64,000 nucleotides of DNA from Parietaria judaica (taxonomy: Eukaryota > Streptophyta > Magnoliopsida > Rosales > Urticaceae): contig OX940870.1 in assembly GCA_954871525.1 (NCBI GenBank), positions 5,053,501 through 5,117,500 on the forward strand, read 5' to 3'. The position numbers and the translations under genes were made by a program. The notes beneath the pieces were generated by a model. The model ran no database searches. It was not told the DNA's origin and saw only the letters and a list, made by a program, of their open reading frames with translations. Shown in pieces: positions 23,086 through 35,629 of the stretch (positions are counted from its first letter, which is position 1; every line of letters begins with the position of its first letter).

Positions 23086-23510
23086 GGTGCTCGAGTTAAC
23101 TTTTCTGAGCCAGGCTCGACTTACTTTTTTGGGCGGAGCTCGAGTTGACAATTTTCAAACTGGGCTACGGTTGGCTTTTTTGGGCAAGGCTCGGGTTAAC
23201 TTTTTCATGCTGAGCTTGAGATGACTTTTTTTTAGTGAGTCCAGGTTAATATTTTTTGGCCATGCTCTGATTTACTTTTCTAGTCCGGGCTCGGGTTTTC
23301 CTTTTGGACCAAGCGCGAGTTTACTTTTTCATAGCAAGCATGGGTTTATTTTTCTAGAGCATGTCGAGGTTTATTTTTCCTAGCAAGGCTCAAACTGACT
23401 TTTTCAGGCTTAAACTCTTCTTGTGCAGGTTTGGGTTGACTTTTTTAGAGCGGTTCCATGTTGACTTTTTTGAGCCGAGCTCGGGTCGACCTTGCGAACC
23501 AGGCTTCGTT
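23086..23510 (+). repeat. Degenerate 30-38-bp minisatellite, unit like GGCTCGGGTTGACTTTTTTG
   Basis: About a dozen diverged copies: GCTCGAGTTAACTTTTCTGA, GGCTCGGGTTAACTTTTTCA, GAGCTCGGGTCGACC and others. GC-richer than its flanks. The frame at 23361-23546 is a by-product. Confidence 0.85.
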
Positions 23511-26462
23511 TTTTTTTTTAACCATTATTGGTGCGTTTTTGGATAGGACTTGAATTTTGCTAAGCTCTGAAATTTACCTATTAACATTTCGTCGAAATTG
23601 ACTTATATCTGAGTACCAAAGGTATATAAATACTGGTTAGTGCATAAGTTAATTGGATGCGACGAAATCGATTGATAAGATGCTTGGTAAAGCCATTGAA
23701 TCATTAACATCCATTCTTTCTTATAATAATGTTATAATGATATTCTCATGGACTCCCGAGCAGTAGGATAACGGCGATACGGGGGAGGTGGGCGGAGTCG
23801 CTGCCGGAGAGAGAGAATCGTCTATCAGTCCAAAATAGATGAATTTAACCGGAAAATAGATGAATTTTTTCTAGTAACCGGCTGTCAATTCCAGGAAATT
23901 CTATAGGGAGGGTTTTTTTTTTTTTTTTTTTTTTAATGACGTTTTCTATTAAAGATGATATTGGTACTTGGTAGTCCATCGCCATATTAATAATACAAGC
24001 AAAAAGCCCAAGTGAAGCATAATAATTATGCCCAGCCCAGAACGAAGAAAATAGGCCCAATAACACCCCAAATATATACTTTTATTAGTTTATATATTTA
24101 ATTGTTTTTGGGTTGCTTGCTTATAACTAATTGAATTTAAAGGTAAATATTTATGAACTTAATATTTATTGTTGTCCGAAAGAAAATAAATAAATATCGT
24201 AATGCAGTTGCAAGTTGTTATCATCTAATTTGTGCATTATATCATCCTCATAAACTTTCATAAGTACATTTATATTCGTTTAATTCGGAGAAAGCCACCA
24301 AAAATAACTTCCAATTTAATTAAATTTATGACTACATTTTTAAATTCGATTTATTATTTTCCTTTCTATATAATGGTCCACTAACAGCTACCTTGGTATG
24401 AGAAATTAATTACTTTACATAATTATTTTTCCATGTATGTATTTGCTGGTGCATTGATACACTGCTTCATTCCCATCATCCCATCCAAGGTTCAACTTAC
24501 CGATGTTACCGATAAACCGATTACCGTTTTCGACGGATTAATCGATAGCTTACCGATTAACCGACGGAAAACCTATAATACTGTAGCTTACCGATTACCG
24601 ATACTTTTCGATGATTATCGACGGATTATCGATACTTTTCGATACTTTTCGACAGAAAACTTACAAAATATTTTGATAATATCATACCACAAAACATATG
24701 TAACTAAAGTCATACACACATATAATTCCATCACTAGTCTCAAATCTAAAACACTAATATTAAGTCACTTTATTAGTTTAAGTGTATCATATTAAGTTAA
24801 ATTATTATGTGAAGTAAATATGTATGTTAATTAAGTGTGTAATATTAAGCGAATATGCATGTTAATTGTATATGTATGTTAACAAATTTAATATTAGTTG
24901 AAGTGTATAATATTGAATGAATATACATATTAAGTGTATATGTATGTTAGGTGAAGTTAATATGTATGTTAAGTGTATAATATTATTTGAAGTGTGTAAT
25001 ATTAAGTTAAATTATTAGGTGAAGTGTATGTGTATGTTAAGTGTGAATGTGTGATATTAGTTGAATAACAAAATGTTAATCGGTTGGTGTGGTGTGGTGT
25101 GGTGTGGTGCTGTTGTGTGAGTATAATCGGTTGGAAAAGGTTAAAAAAATGTTCCACAAATCTTTATAGTGATTGCCAGAAACGAGTGAAATGTGTGTGA
25201 CAACTACAAATTTTACAATTAAGCGTGATTTCGCGTCAAAAATCTTAGTAGATGACGGTAAAGTAGGATAAAAAGTTCGGGACGGTCATTGAGATCGGAT
25301 AATAGTTACAATCTAATTAAGTTCAATTAAGGAAGTGTCGGTGGAGAATGTGAGAAACATGAGAAGAAAAGAAAATCAGTGGACTTGCTTTCATAGGCTT
25401 TGATGGGTGGTTCTAGTTCTGTGTTTGTGGGGTACTATTGGAACTTGGAAGACCCTAAAAACTAGAAAGATAGGACAACATTTTCATTGCTTTTTACCAC
25501 TATCATCAGATTGGTGTGTATTGGACGAGCAAATTCCCATATTGATTATTGTACCTACTTGGAGGCCACGATAACATAACGACCCCCCGTGTTCTTTGGC
25601 ACTTACTAATTTTACGAATATATTTTCACTCGGAGAGAAAGTAATAAAAAATGTAAATGAACGAAATACTCATTTTATGTCAAACCTTTAAAAAAAATGT
25701 TCAATGTATGTATTTTTTATTCTCACAAATGGACATTTCTTAAAAGGGTTTGGCACAAAATTAGACATTTCGTACGATTTCCTTAATAAAAATAGGAAAC
25801 TGAAAAATAAATAAAAATTTTAATTCTACAAAAACAAAGAAAAAAAATATTGTGATTAATATTTTAATGGAAGGGAGGAAGTGTGAAAATTATACAATGC
25901 AATGCGATGATAATGTTGTAACTAATTTTAATATACCACTTACAATTAGTCCTAATTCAAAAGGTCGGTCCGATTCTTTCGGTTTCACCTTAAAAAAAAA
26001 AAAAAATAACACCATATTACGAAACAAGCCGGTGCAAAAGTACTCAATCCTCACTCTATCTAAAACGATTGGGATCACAAAAATTATAGAAGCTAACTTT
26101 TCTTGTATCATTTTTACTTGTTGATTACTGAAAGCTCAATATAGAATTACAAGATATGGTCGGTTTAAGCATTACAAGACTAATATCCTCTCTTGACCAA
26201 GTTGGATCAAAGGGAATCAAACCACTTACCAAAAATACAAACCACGAAACGACACAGTTTTGGATATCAAGGGAAGGAGGAGGGAAACAACGCACAACCA
26301 ACCTCTCGTCCAACACCCTTTTCTCCTTCTTTTTTTTTTTTTTTTAAATTTTTTCTATGCTCTGCCTTGTGCTGATGTATAACGATATACAGCACAGTAT
26401 GTATGAGTATGACACACTAAATGAAAAGAAAGAAAAAAAACGTTCTGAAGAGTCCCCGGGAA
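23511..26462. other. Repeat-rich intergenic DNA; no gene seen
   Basis: It contains a poly-T run (23910-23933), a possible hAT-type end CAAGGTTCAACTTACCGATG at 24486 followed by ATCGATA/ACCGATTA motifs to about 24650 (right end not found), a degenerate ATGTATGTTAAGTGTA repeat tract (24790-25080), (GGTGT)n at 25086-25109, and a MITE-like copy at 25678-25788. Frames at 24433-24795 and 25852-26124 have no protein features. Confidence 0.6.
25678..25788. mobile_element. Small hairpin-like dispersed repeat, copy A
   Basis: GTCAAACCTTTAAAAAAAAT and AAAGGGTTTGGCACAAAATT form an imperfect internal inverted repeat. The segment is closely matched at 30339-30445, also with TTTTTTACTCTCTCAAATGG-type core. 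A MITE is likely; no TSD was confirmed. Confidence 0.55.
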
Positions 26463-29400
26463 TTAGTCGAAGCTCGAGGAGCGGCTCCAGCGGCCCTGCA
26501 AGTAGTCTTCCAACGACACACTCTGCTCGACGCTGCTGATGGAGAGGGAGTCGTCCTCCACGTCGAGCAGTGCGAGGTTGAGATGTGATTGCAGATTGGA
26601 TCGTTTGAAGCACGCTTCGTCGGCCGAGTTGTCGGATTCCTTCGAGCCGTCGATTTGCAGCCTCGCCCACTTAGTCACGTCAGGCTCGCCTTTTAGGAGT
26701 TTCAGTACCTGTGATGACCAATTCCACGGGAGATAAATGGTTCAGAAAATATCTTCATTTTCCTACCCCACAAAGCAATATACAATTAAAAGTTGCAGCA
26801 TATATGCCCCATACCTAATAAAGTCATAGCAGTGTCCCTGCTTAACTTTATTTTTAATCAATTTCCTCTGAATTTTTTAAATTATAGCAAATTCCTCCCT
26901 AATCATTGCGTAATTAAGAGTTTCTGTCAAGTTGGAGAAATATTGTGACGTTTTACGAATCACAGATATTCTAGGCAGCGAATTAAACTATAGCTAAGCG
27001 CAATTTGGGGCTAGAGAATACTGCACATTGACTTAATACTGAATTGTTTAGACCAATACTTGATAATTGAAGGAAAACTTAATGAAGCATGCTCTACTAG
27101 AGATTGAATAGCATCGACTTACAAGACTCATTTGAGGCCTAGCTCTCGGGTCACGTCGGATACAAAGAGTTGCTGCTAAGACCATTCTCTCAATTCGGTC
27201 TTGCTTGTAATTACTGCCCAAGCTCGGGTCCAACAAATTCGCCAATTTGCCCCCGTTTAGTATCGGCTTAGCCTGGATCCGAAGAGAAGAAAAATTGCTT
27301 TTGTTAGCATGGGGGTTAATCTGTAAGGAAACTAAGCTCGATACGCGCGAAGAAGAACATACCCACATGACGAGGCTCTCTTGGCCTTTCGGATAGTCGC
27401 TGCTTATCGGCTTTCTTCCTGACAGAAGCTCGAGGAGCACGACGCCAAATGCGTATACGTCGATCTTGTTATTCACTTTGCCGTACATGAAGTACTCGGG
27501 AGCCAAGTATCTGTAAACCAAATTAATTTGCACTTATAATCATACAAGAAAAAAAATATATTTAATCCTAGGAACGGAACATACCCGAATGTGCCTGCAA
27601 CATCGGTGCAAGTTATGTGTGTCGAGGAGGTTGATGCCCACTTAGCAAGTCCGAAATCAGAGAGCTGAAGGAAGAAGAAAAAAAACGGTGTTACAAATCG
27701 AAGGAAAGTTAAAAAAAAAAAATGAGAATGAAAACGCTATTTACCTGTGGCTCAAAATCATCAGATAACAGTATATTTGAAGATTTAACATCTCTGTGGA
27801 TCACAGGCTGAGCCTTGCCGCTGTGTAAATAATCCAAAGATTCAGCTACACCCAAAGCCACCTTATATCTCTCGTTCCAACCAAACGCAAGCGGATCTTT
27901 CTTCTTCCCTGCATCGGTACGAGGAGCCATAAGTTCATATTGAAATACTTATTACCCAAAAAGAGGCAAACAAAAAACGTGTTTAGCTACGTACCATGGA
28001 TATTCTCCTCGAGGCTGCCTCTCGACAAGAAATCATAAACCAAGAGAAGATTGTTTTTCTCGAAACAGAAACCCAAGAGGGAAATTATGTTCTTGTGGTT
28101 TAAGGTAGTGAGGATCTCGATCTCCAGAACGAACTCCTTGACGACATCTTCGGAACGGTTCAAGATCTTCACAGCCAATTCCTTCCCGTCGGGTAGCGAG
28201 CCCCGATAAACCTGACTGCTACCGCCTCTTCCAACCAGATTCTCTGCAAAATTCCGGAGCAAAAACATATTTTTTTATCAGAATTATTGCAAAACAAAAC
28301 CATGTCATTTGCAGATACATGACTTATGAATAACTAGTTGTGTCGAACGAAAGACATACCCGGCAAGAAGGATGACGTGGCTGCGACAAGCTCCTGGTGC
28401 TCGAAGAACCGGCACGTCGACGTGTACTTCTCGTGAAGCCCCTCTAATTCCGGTGACAGTATCTCCGGTACGCTCTCCGGAGACTCCGCACCTCCGACGA
28501 GGACCATGGCACCACTTTCACTATCCAAGAGGTCCTCTCCATGGTCGAAATCACAGGAAACGTTCCGTCTTGGTAACTGCATTGCCCACTGCACGACCGA
28601 GATCTGCCTCACCATAGTCTTTTCCGGCGGCTTACGGTCAGGCATGGTGGCAACACGGCTGAGAAGTGGCCACCCGGGCCTCACTTCGGGCAAATCGTCA
28701 ATCAGAACTGAGAGGGTGGTAGGAGTCGTCTCTGCGATGTTCACCGGGACTAGAGCCGGCGACTTGTCTCCCCTTTCTTCTTCTTCCTCCTCCTCCTCCT
28801 CTTCCTCTTCCCTTTCTTCTTCTTCGCCATTATCACAAGAAATGGTCGGAATCGGAGTGCAGACTTCGCAGCTCGGTTTCTCCATGGCTTGCGATGCAAA
28901 CAATAAGCAATTCGGCGAGCTCTGAGGCTTCGGATTGCCATTTCTGCAGGGCGAGCCTTCCCTGTCGAACACCACTTTTCCGTTGTTCACCGAGATAACG
29001 CCTATGCTCTTCGGAAGCTTTTTGGCGCAGTACTTCGCCACGGAAGTGGACGACCGGATCGTGTGGTGGTTCCGAGCAGTTCCGACAATGAGCTTCGACG
29101 ACGAATACGATTCCGCTTCTCGGACTAAGATCCTCTTCACCGACGAGCCTCTGCATATCTTCAGCTTCAGATCCACCTGCGTCAAAATTTTCCAGCTCTT
29201 CAGCAACAGAGAAAATGTGAAAAGCTGCGACGAACATGTGAACGTCCAACTTTCTCCCTTCTCGCACAACGAAATTCACAAAACCAAAACGCCATTAACG
29301 CACGGAGAGCCAAAAACCAACCTGCTTCAAGTTGCAGAAGCCTTCGTACACGGCGAGAACAGAGTCGAACGCTTTGACGAGCGAGAGCAGCGACGACTTC

Positions 29401-29686
29401 CCGCTCCGATCAAAGACCTCTGCACACAGAAACCGAGTTAGCTCAGCTCAGAAACTCAACTCACCGAGTCTCGCCATGAAACCTCCCGAAACCCTAGCTC
29501 GGAAAACTCACCGTCCTTGCCGAGAACGTGGAGAGCGACGACGCAGTCGCCGGGCTGGGCGACCTTGACGAGAGCCCAGGTGAGCAGCTCCCTGCTGGGC
29601 GAATCGAGCTTGATCCCGACGACGACCGTACGGCCTCCCGAGCCATCGTCCTCGGCTTGGCAGCCATGGAAACCGGCCTCCACCAT
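26463..29686 (-). CDS. Receptor-like cytoplasmic kinase with N-terminal USP-like domain, nine exons
   Basis: Exons (minus): 29686-29512, 29419-29322, 29176-28360, 28243-27995, 27908-27745, 27664-27585, 27510-27363, 27272-27123, 26708-26463. Phases all join, giving 708 residues. ATG at 29686 (MVEAGFHG) is the first true start; the frame upstream opens only with TTG. Residues about 14-165 resemble a universal-stress-protein fold ([32 protein letters not shown]). A Glu-rich run spans about 209-225. The kinase domain begins near 364: glycine loop [11 protein letters not shown] (368-378), Lys389 in [15 protein letters not shown] with Asp486, DFGLA with Asp504, and LAPEY (530-534). All catalytic residues are present, so it should be an active Ser/Thr kinase. 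No signal peptide or membrane segment is seen. It belongs to the plant group of kinases joined to an adenine-nucleotide alpha-hydrolase-like domain; substrate unknown. Confidence 0.93.
28770..28830 (-). repeat. GAA/GAG coding microsatellite (poly-Glu)
   Basis: An interrupted trinucleotide tract in exon 3 of the kinase gene gives a 17-residue stretch of Glu with a single Arg. It sits in the linker between the USP-like and kinase domains, where length change would be tolerated. Confidence 0.9.
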
Positions 29687-29833
29687 CTTCAACCACGACC
29701 GACCAGTCAGAGTCAACGGCGAGTTCTTTCTTTGTTGAGAGACACGTCGGATTATCCAGGTTACAAAACGATGTCGTTTAGTGGCCGGAGATCGTGTTCC
29801 ATCCGAAGGCTTTATAAGTGTGTTTGTGAGTGT

Positions 29834-29854
29834 CAGAGAGAGAGAGAGAGAGAG
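29834..29854. repeat. (GA)n microsatellite upstream of the kinase gene
   Basis: About ten GA units 150 bp upstream of the kinase start codon; on the gene strand this is (CT)n, common in plant 5' leaders and promoters. Confidence 0.9.
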
Positions 29855-30338
29855 TTTGGGTCTAACCGTCGATGGTTTGGTGGTTTGCTTTTCAAGCTAA
29901 CACGCCGAGACTAAAGAGCGAAAATTAAATTAAATAAAATTCAAGGAAAATAACGAGAGAGTGGTACAATACGGGCGGATCTATGATATGAGCTTCTGAG
30001 GATCATTATCTCACTGATTGGGATGCGATTAGATGATCACCCACCCTCTAAGCAAGTACGGATTGTGCTTAAGTTGGAGCTTTTTCTCCTTAGCTGTTAC
30101 TTGTTTATAACTTTATATAATTTTTTATAATAATTACGGTAAAAGTATTTAGAGTTGAAATCCAAGCGATACATATCTGTGTGCACTTTATTTTTGGAAG
30201 TTAGTCAAATTTTTAGTGCAGTCAGTGCTATTATATAATACATAACACACATTTATATACTCGTCTACATATTTAACATCTTCTTTCATTCGAATTCGTC
30301 AAATAAATATGAAGGAGGAATATATTGTCTCTCATTTT

Positions 30339-30445
30339 GTGTCAAATCTTTCAAAAAAATATCCATGGTGTGTATTTTTTACTCTCTCAAATGGGCATTC
30401 TTAAAAAGTTTGACATAAAATTGACATTTCATACAATTTCTTTAT
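30339..30445. mobile_element. Small hairpin-like dispersed repeat, copy B
   Basis: Similar over about 105 bp to 25678-25788, including the GTGTATTTTTTACTCTCTCA core and the closing TTTGACATAAAATTGACATT. Same orientation as copy A. Confidence 0.55.
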
Positions 30446-30978
30446 ATTAATTTGAGATCCTTTCGCCAACACTTTTTAACTTTAGACCCTTGATAATTTC
30501 ACTTAAGTAACTTTAAAGTCTGGGTACTTTTACTGAAATTATCCTTTAATGTCGTATTATAATTAAATATACACGTCAGACTGTAAACGATGAAGTGAGC
30601 ATGGTGTTCTTTACTCTCCGGGAAGTGTGTCAGGGAAAGAATGACGTCTTTTTACGTTACTATTAATATTCACTCTTAAATTAAGGAAAATATTTATTTC
30701 ATTTTTAATAAAAAAAAATTTGCATTGTTTGGCTAAATTTAGGTATATGGATTGTGGGTCACCGTTTTAAATGTTCGGTTTTCTGTTTTCACAGAAACTG
30801 ATTTTTTTTCTCCTCACTTTTTTTATCTTATTTTTCTCTAAAAAATTCATTTCTGATTTATTTAATTTAATATAAAAAACTCACACGACATGTAATTATA
30901 GTTCAGTGCTTTGTATATATTTATCATATAATCCCACGAATTTGTTAAGTATATAAACGTAATTATTTGACTTAGCTG

Positions 30979-30979
<1 letters not shown>

Positions 30980-31014
<35 letters not shown>
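30980..31014. repeat. (TA)n microsatellite
   Basis: An uninterrupted run of about 17 AT units. Confidence 0.95.
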
Positions 31015-31017
<3 letters not shown>

Positions 31018-33574
31018 TATCGTCATAAATTTTGTTATTATGAGTCTTATGACTAATAATGGTGAACGCATGAGCACCTCGTAAAATCTAGTACCATAGC
31101 TGGAAGTTTTACTCACGTGACACATCCATTTATTAATAATAATAAAACAATCAAAGGTATATCCATCAAATCCTTGTTTTCTATCTAAATGTGCTAATAA
31201 TTTGATAATATTTCCTAATTGTATTATTATGAAAGTTACATAAGTTATTGCGACAAAGACCACCCATAAAAAGGCGGATTATTATCATTATTATTATTTA
31301 ATAATGTAACATTTGAATATTATTTTATTTATTTAAAACGTATAAAAGTTTCTTTTGTTAACTTTAAATAAATTCGATCATTCCTTAGATGCAAATAGTT
31401 TTATTAGAAAGCATCCACTCAAAATATAGAAGAAATTTAATAATCATTTATTTAAATTTTATCTATCAATATTGGTAGTCAACTATCGAAATACGTTGCT
31501 CAATTGCTAATTATATATAAGATACATAACTTGTTCCTTTTTTTTTTTCTTTTCTGATTTAAAGTATTTTAATAAGAACACTTGTAGCCACTTGAATAAT
31601 TGTTGGAATGTAAATATTCGTATATAAGGTATAAAAGTCAACAAATTGTTATATAAACAAAATTAGATCACAACTTGTACTTTTGTATTACCTTGAGATT
31701 ATATAGCTTTTATTTCTTTACTGATCTTGAAGATCGTAATAAAACGTCAAAATTCAAAATTTATGTGCACGACAATTTTACAAAACATGTCGTGCAAAGT
31801 GAAACCACAGACATTAATAAAAGGATTCTAAACTGCTAAAATTATTGGGAATAATCAATTGATAGCATAATTAGCATAAATTAGGCAATTGCTTATACAT
31901 ACACAATTACACATAGTCTTAGAAAAAGAAATAAATAAAAAAATATAAATTGACATAAATTGACATAAATTCATAATAAAATTATAGAATGATTGTAACT
32001 AGGTGTCAATCGTGTCATACCATAACTTACTATAATTTTGTGCCCATTTTCTTTTTTACATAATCACCAATAGCGTTACATTTAATTATTATTGGCCAAA
32101 AGCTAACATCACAAGTTGGACAAATTATGGGGAATAATTATTTTAATTAAGAAGCAAAGAGTACTATACACCTATTTTTTGGTTGATGAAAGCAACATAA
32201 ACCCTACTTTTTTCAGTTAATGAATCTGATATGAATATGATTAGAGCCACCTAAATTGCTAAAAAGTTATAATTGACATGAAATTTGGGAGAGAATAAGT
32301 GTGGTGATATTTACGAATAGAATTCAGTCCAACTAGTTAACTAACTTTATAAACCCTATATAAGCTACGAGGAATATAAAAGCTTAAAAGATGAGTTGTG
32401 TGCTTTAACATATTTTCTTCCTTTATTTTGTAGTCTATAATTGATCCCTAAAATTAAGAATTTTTGCCGCAAAAATACAACAAATAACTGGCTTCTATGA
32501 AGCATAATTTAAATTTAATTTTGCGTGCCAAAAAGTTTTAAAAAATTATAAAAAAAATATTTTGCTATGAGTTTTAAAATTTTATTTTTATTTTAGTAAA
32601 ATTAAAAAAAATACTGTTATTTGGTATAAAAAATTATTTATTGATTTATTAGAACTTTTTCCACGAAAAAAAAAAGTTAAGATATGTCTTGTACAAATAA
32701 ATATTTTGTGAAACTTTTACCGCAAACATTCTAGGAGTTTAACTATCAGTGTTAAAAAAATCCCGTAGGATTGACTATTATAGTTTTTTTTTTTTTGCCC
32801 AAATTTGACTATTATAGTAACATTAATATATAGTGTAATGTGGATTTTAAATCTCATAAATTTTTACAGCAATACACAAGATAATCTTTTTGAATAAATA
32901 TAGCGACGGGCTTAGGTCATAACTATGTAGAAATTTGAGGGATCGATTTAAAAATTAAAATTGCCTGTATTTATAAATAGAGGGAAAATTGTCTGTATTT
33001 AATTGCTAAAATTATTAACAAATTTCAGGATAAGTTGAGCTAATATTTTTTTGATTTCAAAAGGCTATAATTAGCATTTTGATTTACTATGAAAAGCTCC
33101 AATATGATGAATCCTATTTTATATTAGTCATCCAATTTTAATGATGATCAACTAAATAAAATAATTCAAAGTTAAATCAGTACTATATATGCCCATACGT
33201 TGCAATAAAATATCTAGAGGGACCGATCAAAATGCATTAAATACTGCGAGCTATTCTAAGTTATATCAGATAGGCCCTACAATATTATAATAATATTATT
33301 ACTTTGAAAGGACTACATTATTATTTTTTAACTATTTATTTTCATATTTTGGTCGGTGGAATAATGTCAAAAAAACTATGTTACTAAAACCCGTGAGGCC
33401 ATGATTGCTTGCTTAAGTATATAATTTATACGTAATTTTAATTAACAAAATAGCGTATTATTAATCCTTTATAAACCAAAATTATATTCAAATCAAACAA
33501 ACATATTATATACGCTTCTTAATTACTGTTAACCGAAAAGGCGTTCTTTGCTTTGCTTGCGCGTGCATTGCCAC

Positions 33575-33733
33575 CACGTGGCGGAAAACTATTGGGTAAA
33601 CTGCTATTATCTAAATAGGCAGTATAAGATAATTACTGAAATGCCACGCAACGTTGCATGCGTACAGTTACGTTGATTAATTTATCGGCTTCGACACGAC
33701 ACGTGTAAGTCTAGCAGACGGCCGTGCCACGTT
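33575..33733. promoter_or_regulatory. G-box cluster upstream of PRP38
   Basis: Two perfect CACGTG motifs (33575-33580 and 33700-33705) and a near match CACGTT (33728-33733) lie within 160 bp, about 450-600 bp upstream of the PRP38 start. G-boxes bind bZIP and bHLH factors. Whether they serve this gene is inferred. Confidence 0.4.
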
Positions 33734-34179
33734 GACATTCCCAATACAATTATAGATAGATAGCTATATACGTAAGGTTGTTTATTTTTTAATATCATGT
33801 AATTTTCGAACAAAATATTTTATCTTTATCAGACAATAATATGATTATATTTACCTATTCAATCAAAACATCTACATTCTACAATTGATTTCCCTCCTCT
33901 CAGCTTCTTATTCTCCCAAAACCCAATTAGGGTTTATGATTAGGGCTCCACTAGAGGATACAAGCTCACGGCTATGAAGTATGAGATTTAAATTTTGACT
34001 TAGCCAAATATATTATTTTTACCTATTAATTAAGATGTTAGTTATCTTAGTTATTTAAAGATAAGATTAGATTTATTAGTTTCCTATTTGAGAGTTAGTA
34101 GATTTTGGTGTATACGTTTTGCTTTGCACTTCGTTTACTTGCACGCAGTTCGGCAGCGAGTCCATAATTGGGAACCAAC

Positions 34180-34875
34180 ATGGCGAACCGTACGGACCCG
34201 GCGGCGAAGAACATTCGAGGCACAAACCCGCAGAATCTGGTCGGGAAGATTCTGCGGTCGAAGATCTACCAAAGCATCTATTGGAAGCAACAGTGCTTCC
34301 GCCTCACGGCGGAGACGCTCATTGACAAGGCCATGGAGCTCGACCACGTTGGAGGAAACTTCGGCGGCAACCGCAAGCCCACGCCGTTCATGTGCCTCGT
34401 CGTGAAGCTGCTCCAGATCCAGCCCGACAAGGACATCGTCATCGAGTTCATCAAGAACGACGAAAGGTACGTTCGTGTTCTTGGCGCGTTTTACCTGCGA
34501 ATCACTGGCTCCGACGCTGACATTTACCGGTACCTAGAGCCTCTGTACAACAATTATCGGAAGATTAGGCAAAAATCGGCCGATGGAAAGTTTTCGTTAA
34601 CGCGTGTGGACGAGTACATCGACGAGCTCTTGAAGCGGGATTATTCATGCGACATTGCATTGCCTCGTATCAAAAAGAGATGGAATCTGGTATCAACTGG
34701 TACATTGGAGCCCAGAAGAAGCGATTTGGAAGAGAAAGAGAAAGAGGAAAAAGAGCCGAAGAAAAAGAGAAAGAAGACGGAGAAGAAGGATGACGGCACC
34801 GCCCATCCCGACCCGGAAATCGCCGAGGCCAGACGCCTAAGAGCTTCATTAGGTTTGAAGCCATTGAGGATGTAA
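34180..34875 (+). CDS. PRP38: Pre-mRNA-splicing factor PRP38, intronless
   Basis: A single exon encodes 231 residues. The true start is ATG at 34180 (MANRTDPAAKNIRGTNPQNL); the TTG 12 bases upstream is not used. Residues 1-190 are the PRP38 domain, with RSKIYQSIYWKQQCF, ETLIDKAMELDHVGG, PTPFMCLVVKLLQIQPDKDI and YVRVLGAFYLRITG, all highly conserved. The tail ends in RRLRASLGLKPLRM as in plant orthologues. From memory, the Arabidopsis protein is roughly 350 residues with a long Arg/Asp/Ser-rich region between these parts; here only a 30-residue Lys/Glu linker remains. PRP38 is a tri-snRNP-linked protein needed for spliceosome activation in the nucleus. The lack of introns suggests a retrocopy, yet the frame is intact and the domain conserved, so it may be functional. 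Confidence 0.92.
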   Translation: MANRTDPAAKNIRGTNPQNLVGKILRSKIYQSIYWKQQCFRLTAETLIDKAMELDHVGGNFGGNRKPTPFMCLVVKLLQIQPDKDIVIEFIKNDERYVRVLGAFYLRITGSDADIYRYLEPLYNNYRKIRQKSADGKFSLTRVDEYIDELLKRDYSCDIALPRIKKRWNLVSTGTLEPRRSDLEEKEKEEKEPKKKRKKTEKKDDGTAHPDPEIAEARRLRASLGLKPLRM

Positions 34876-35376
34876 AAAGCATCGTATTTGGCTTTGTAAG
34901 GTATAAAATATAGAAACAAAATTTTAGACTAATCTCTATAATAAAATAAGATTAATTATCCAAGACTAATTAATAATGATTAACTCGTCGGAATATATTG
35001 GGGAAAATAACTAGTATTTTGGTACGAAATATTTCATGATTTTAATTTAGTTCATTGAACTCTATTTTGGTATGAAATTAATTTTGAGAATATAACCCAT
35101 CAAAAAGAGAAAAAACTTCTCAAAAGGTTATGGGTGGTGGTGGTCCAAAAATCACACGCAAATAACGTCCGATAGTCACGATACTGTATTTTTTGCTTAT
35201 TAATAATAAATTAATTTTAAAAAACAAAAAAGAACAGCAAAATACCAAAAATATTGTTGAAGGCGTGCACTTGATTGGCCTCACAATCTCATTTAAAATG
35301 TGGGTCCTATTAGTGGGTCTTTGACTATTCAACTCAATTATTTTGCTTTACTGACAAAGAAAGAAAAAAAAAAGAG
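34876..35376. other. 3' flank of PRP38; no gene seen
   Basis: AT-rich, without an obvious poly-A tract directly after the coding region that would mark a recent retrocopy. Confidence 0.5.
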
Positions 35377-35379
35377 AAC

Positions 35380-35629
35380 GACTCTCAATAGCGTACAAGG
35401 GCCGATCCTCGCGGGTATTAGAAAGCTCTCCCGAGAGGTTGGGCTGCCCGGGACTTGTCGATGGACCCCAAGAACTTGTAACGAAGCCGCTAACCATGTT
35501 TCTAAGACACGTCTTGTAGGGTCAATTCCCGACATGTGGTCAAGTAATTGTCCTGATTGACTTGTAATTTTCATCAACAAGGATTTACCCCCTAATTCTA
35601 CTTAATGAAATTTAGTTTCCATAAAAAAA
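35380..35629 (+). mobile_element. 3' end of a LINE (RNase H-like tail) with poly-A
   Basis: The frame reads GPILAGIRKLSREVGLPGTC, RWTPRTCNEAANHVSKTRL and ends MWSSNCPD with TGA at 35558-35560. This resembles the C-terminal end of RNase H-like domains in plant non-LTR elements (the WTPRTCNEAAxHxxK pattern). A short untranslated tail follows, ending in AAAAAAA at about 35622-35629. A strongly 5'-truncated copy is typical for LINEs. Confidence 0.6.

Larger units (their letters stand above)
29887..33560. other. AT-rich intergenic DNA; no gene seen
   Basis: Holds the second copy of the small dispersed repeat (30339-30445) and a (TA)n tract (30980-31014). I found no conserved frame or element with clear ends. 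Confidence 0.6.

Noticed and set aside
28372..29441. Plus-strand frames of 81-168 residues across the kinase gene
   Set aside because: Antisense shadows; kinase exons on the minus strand join perfectly.
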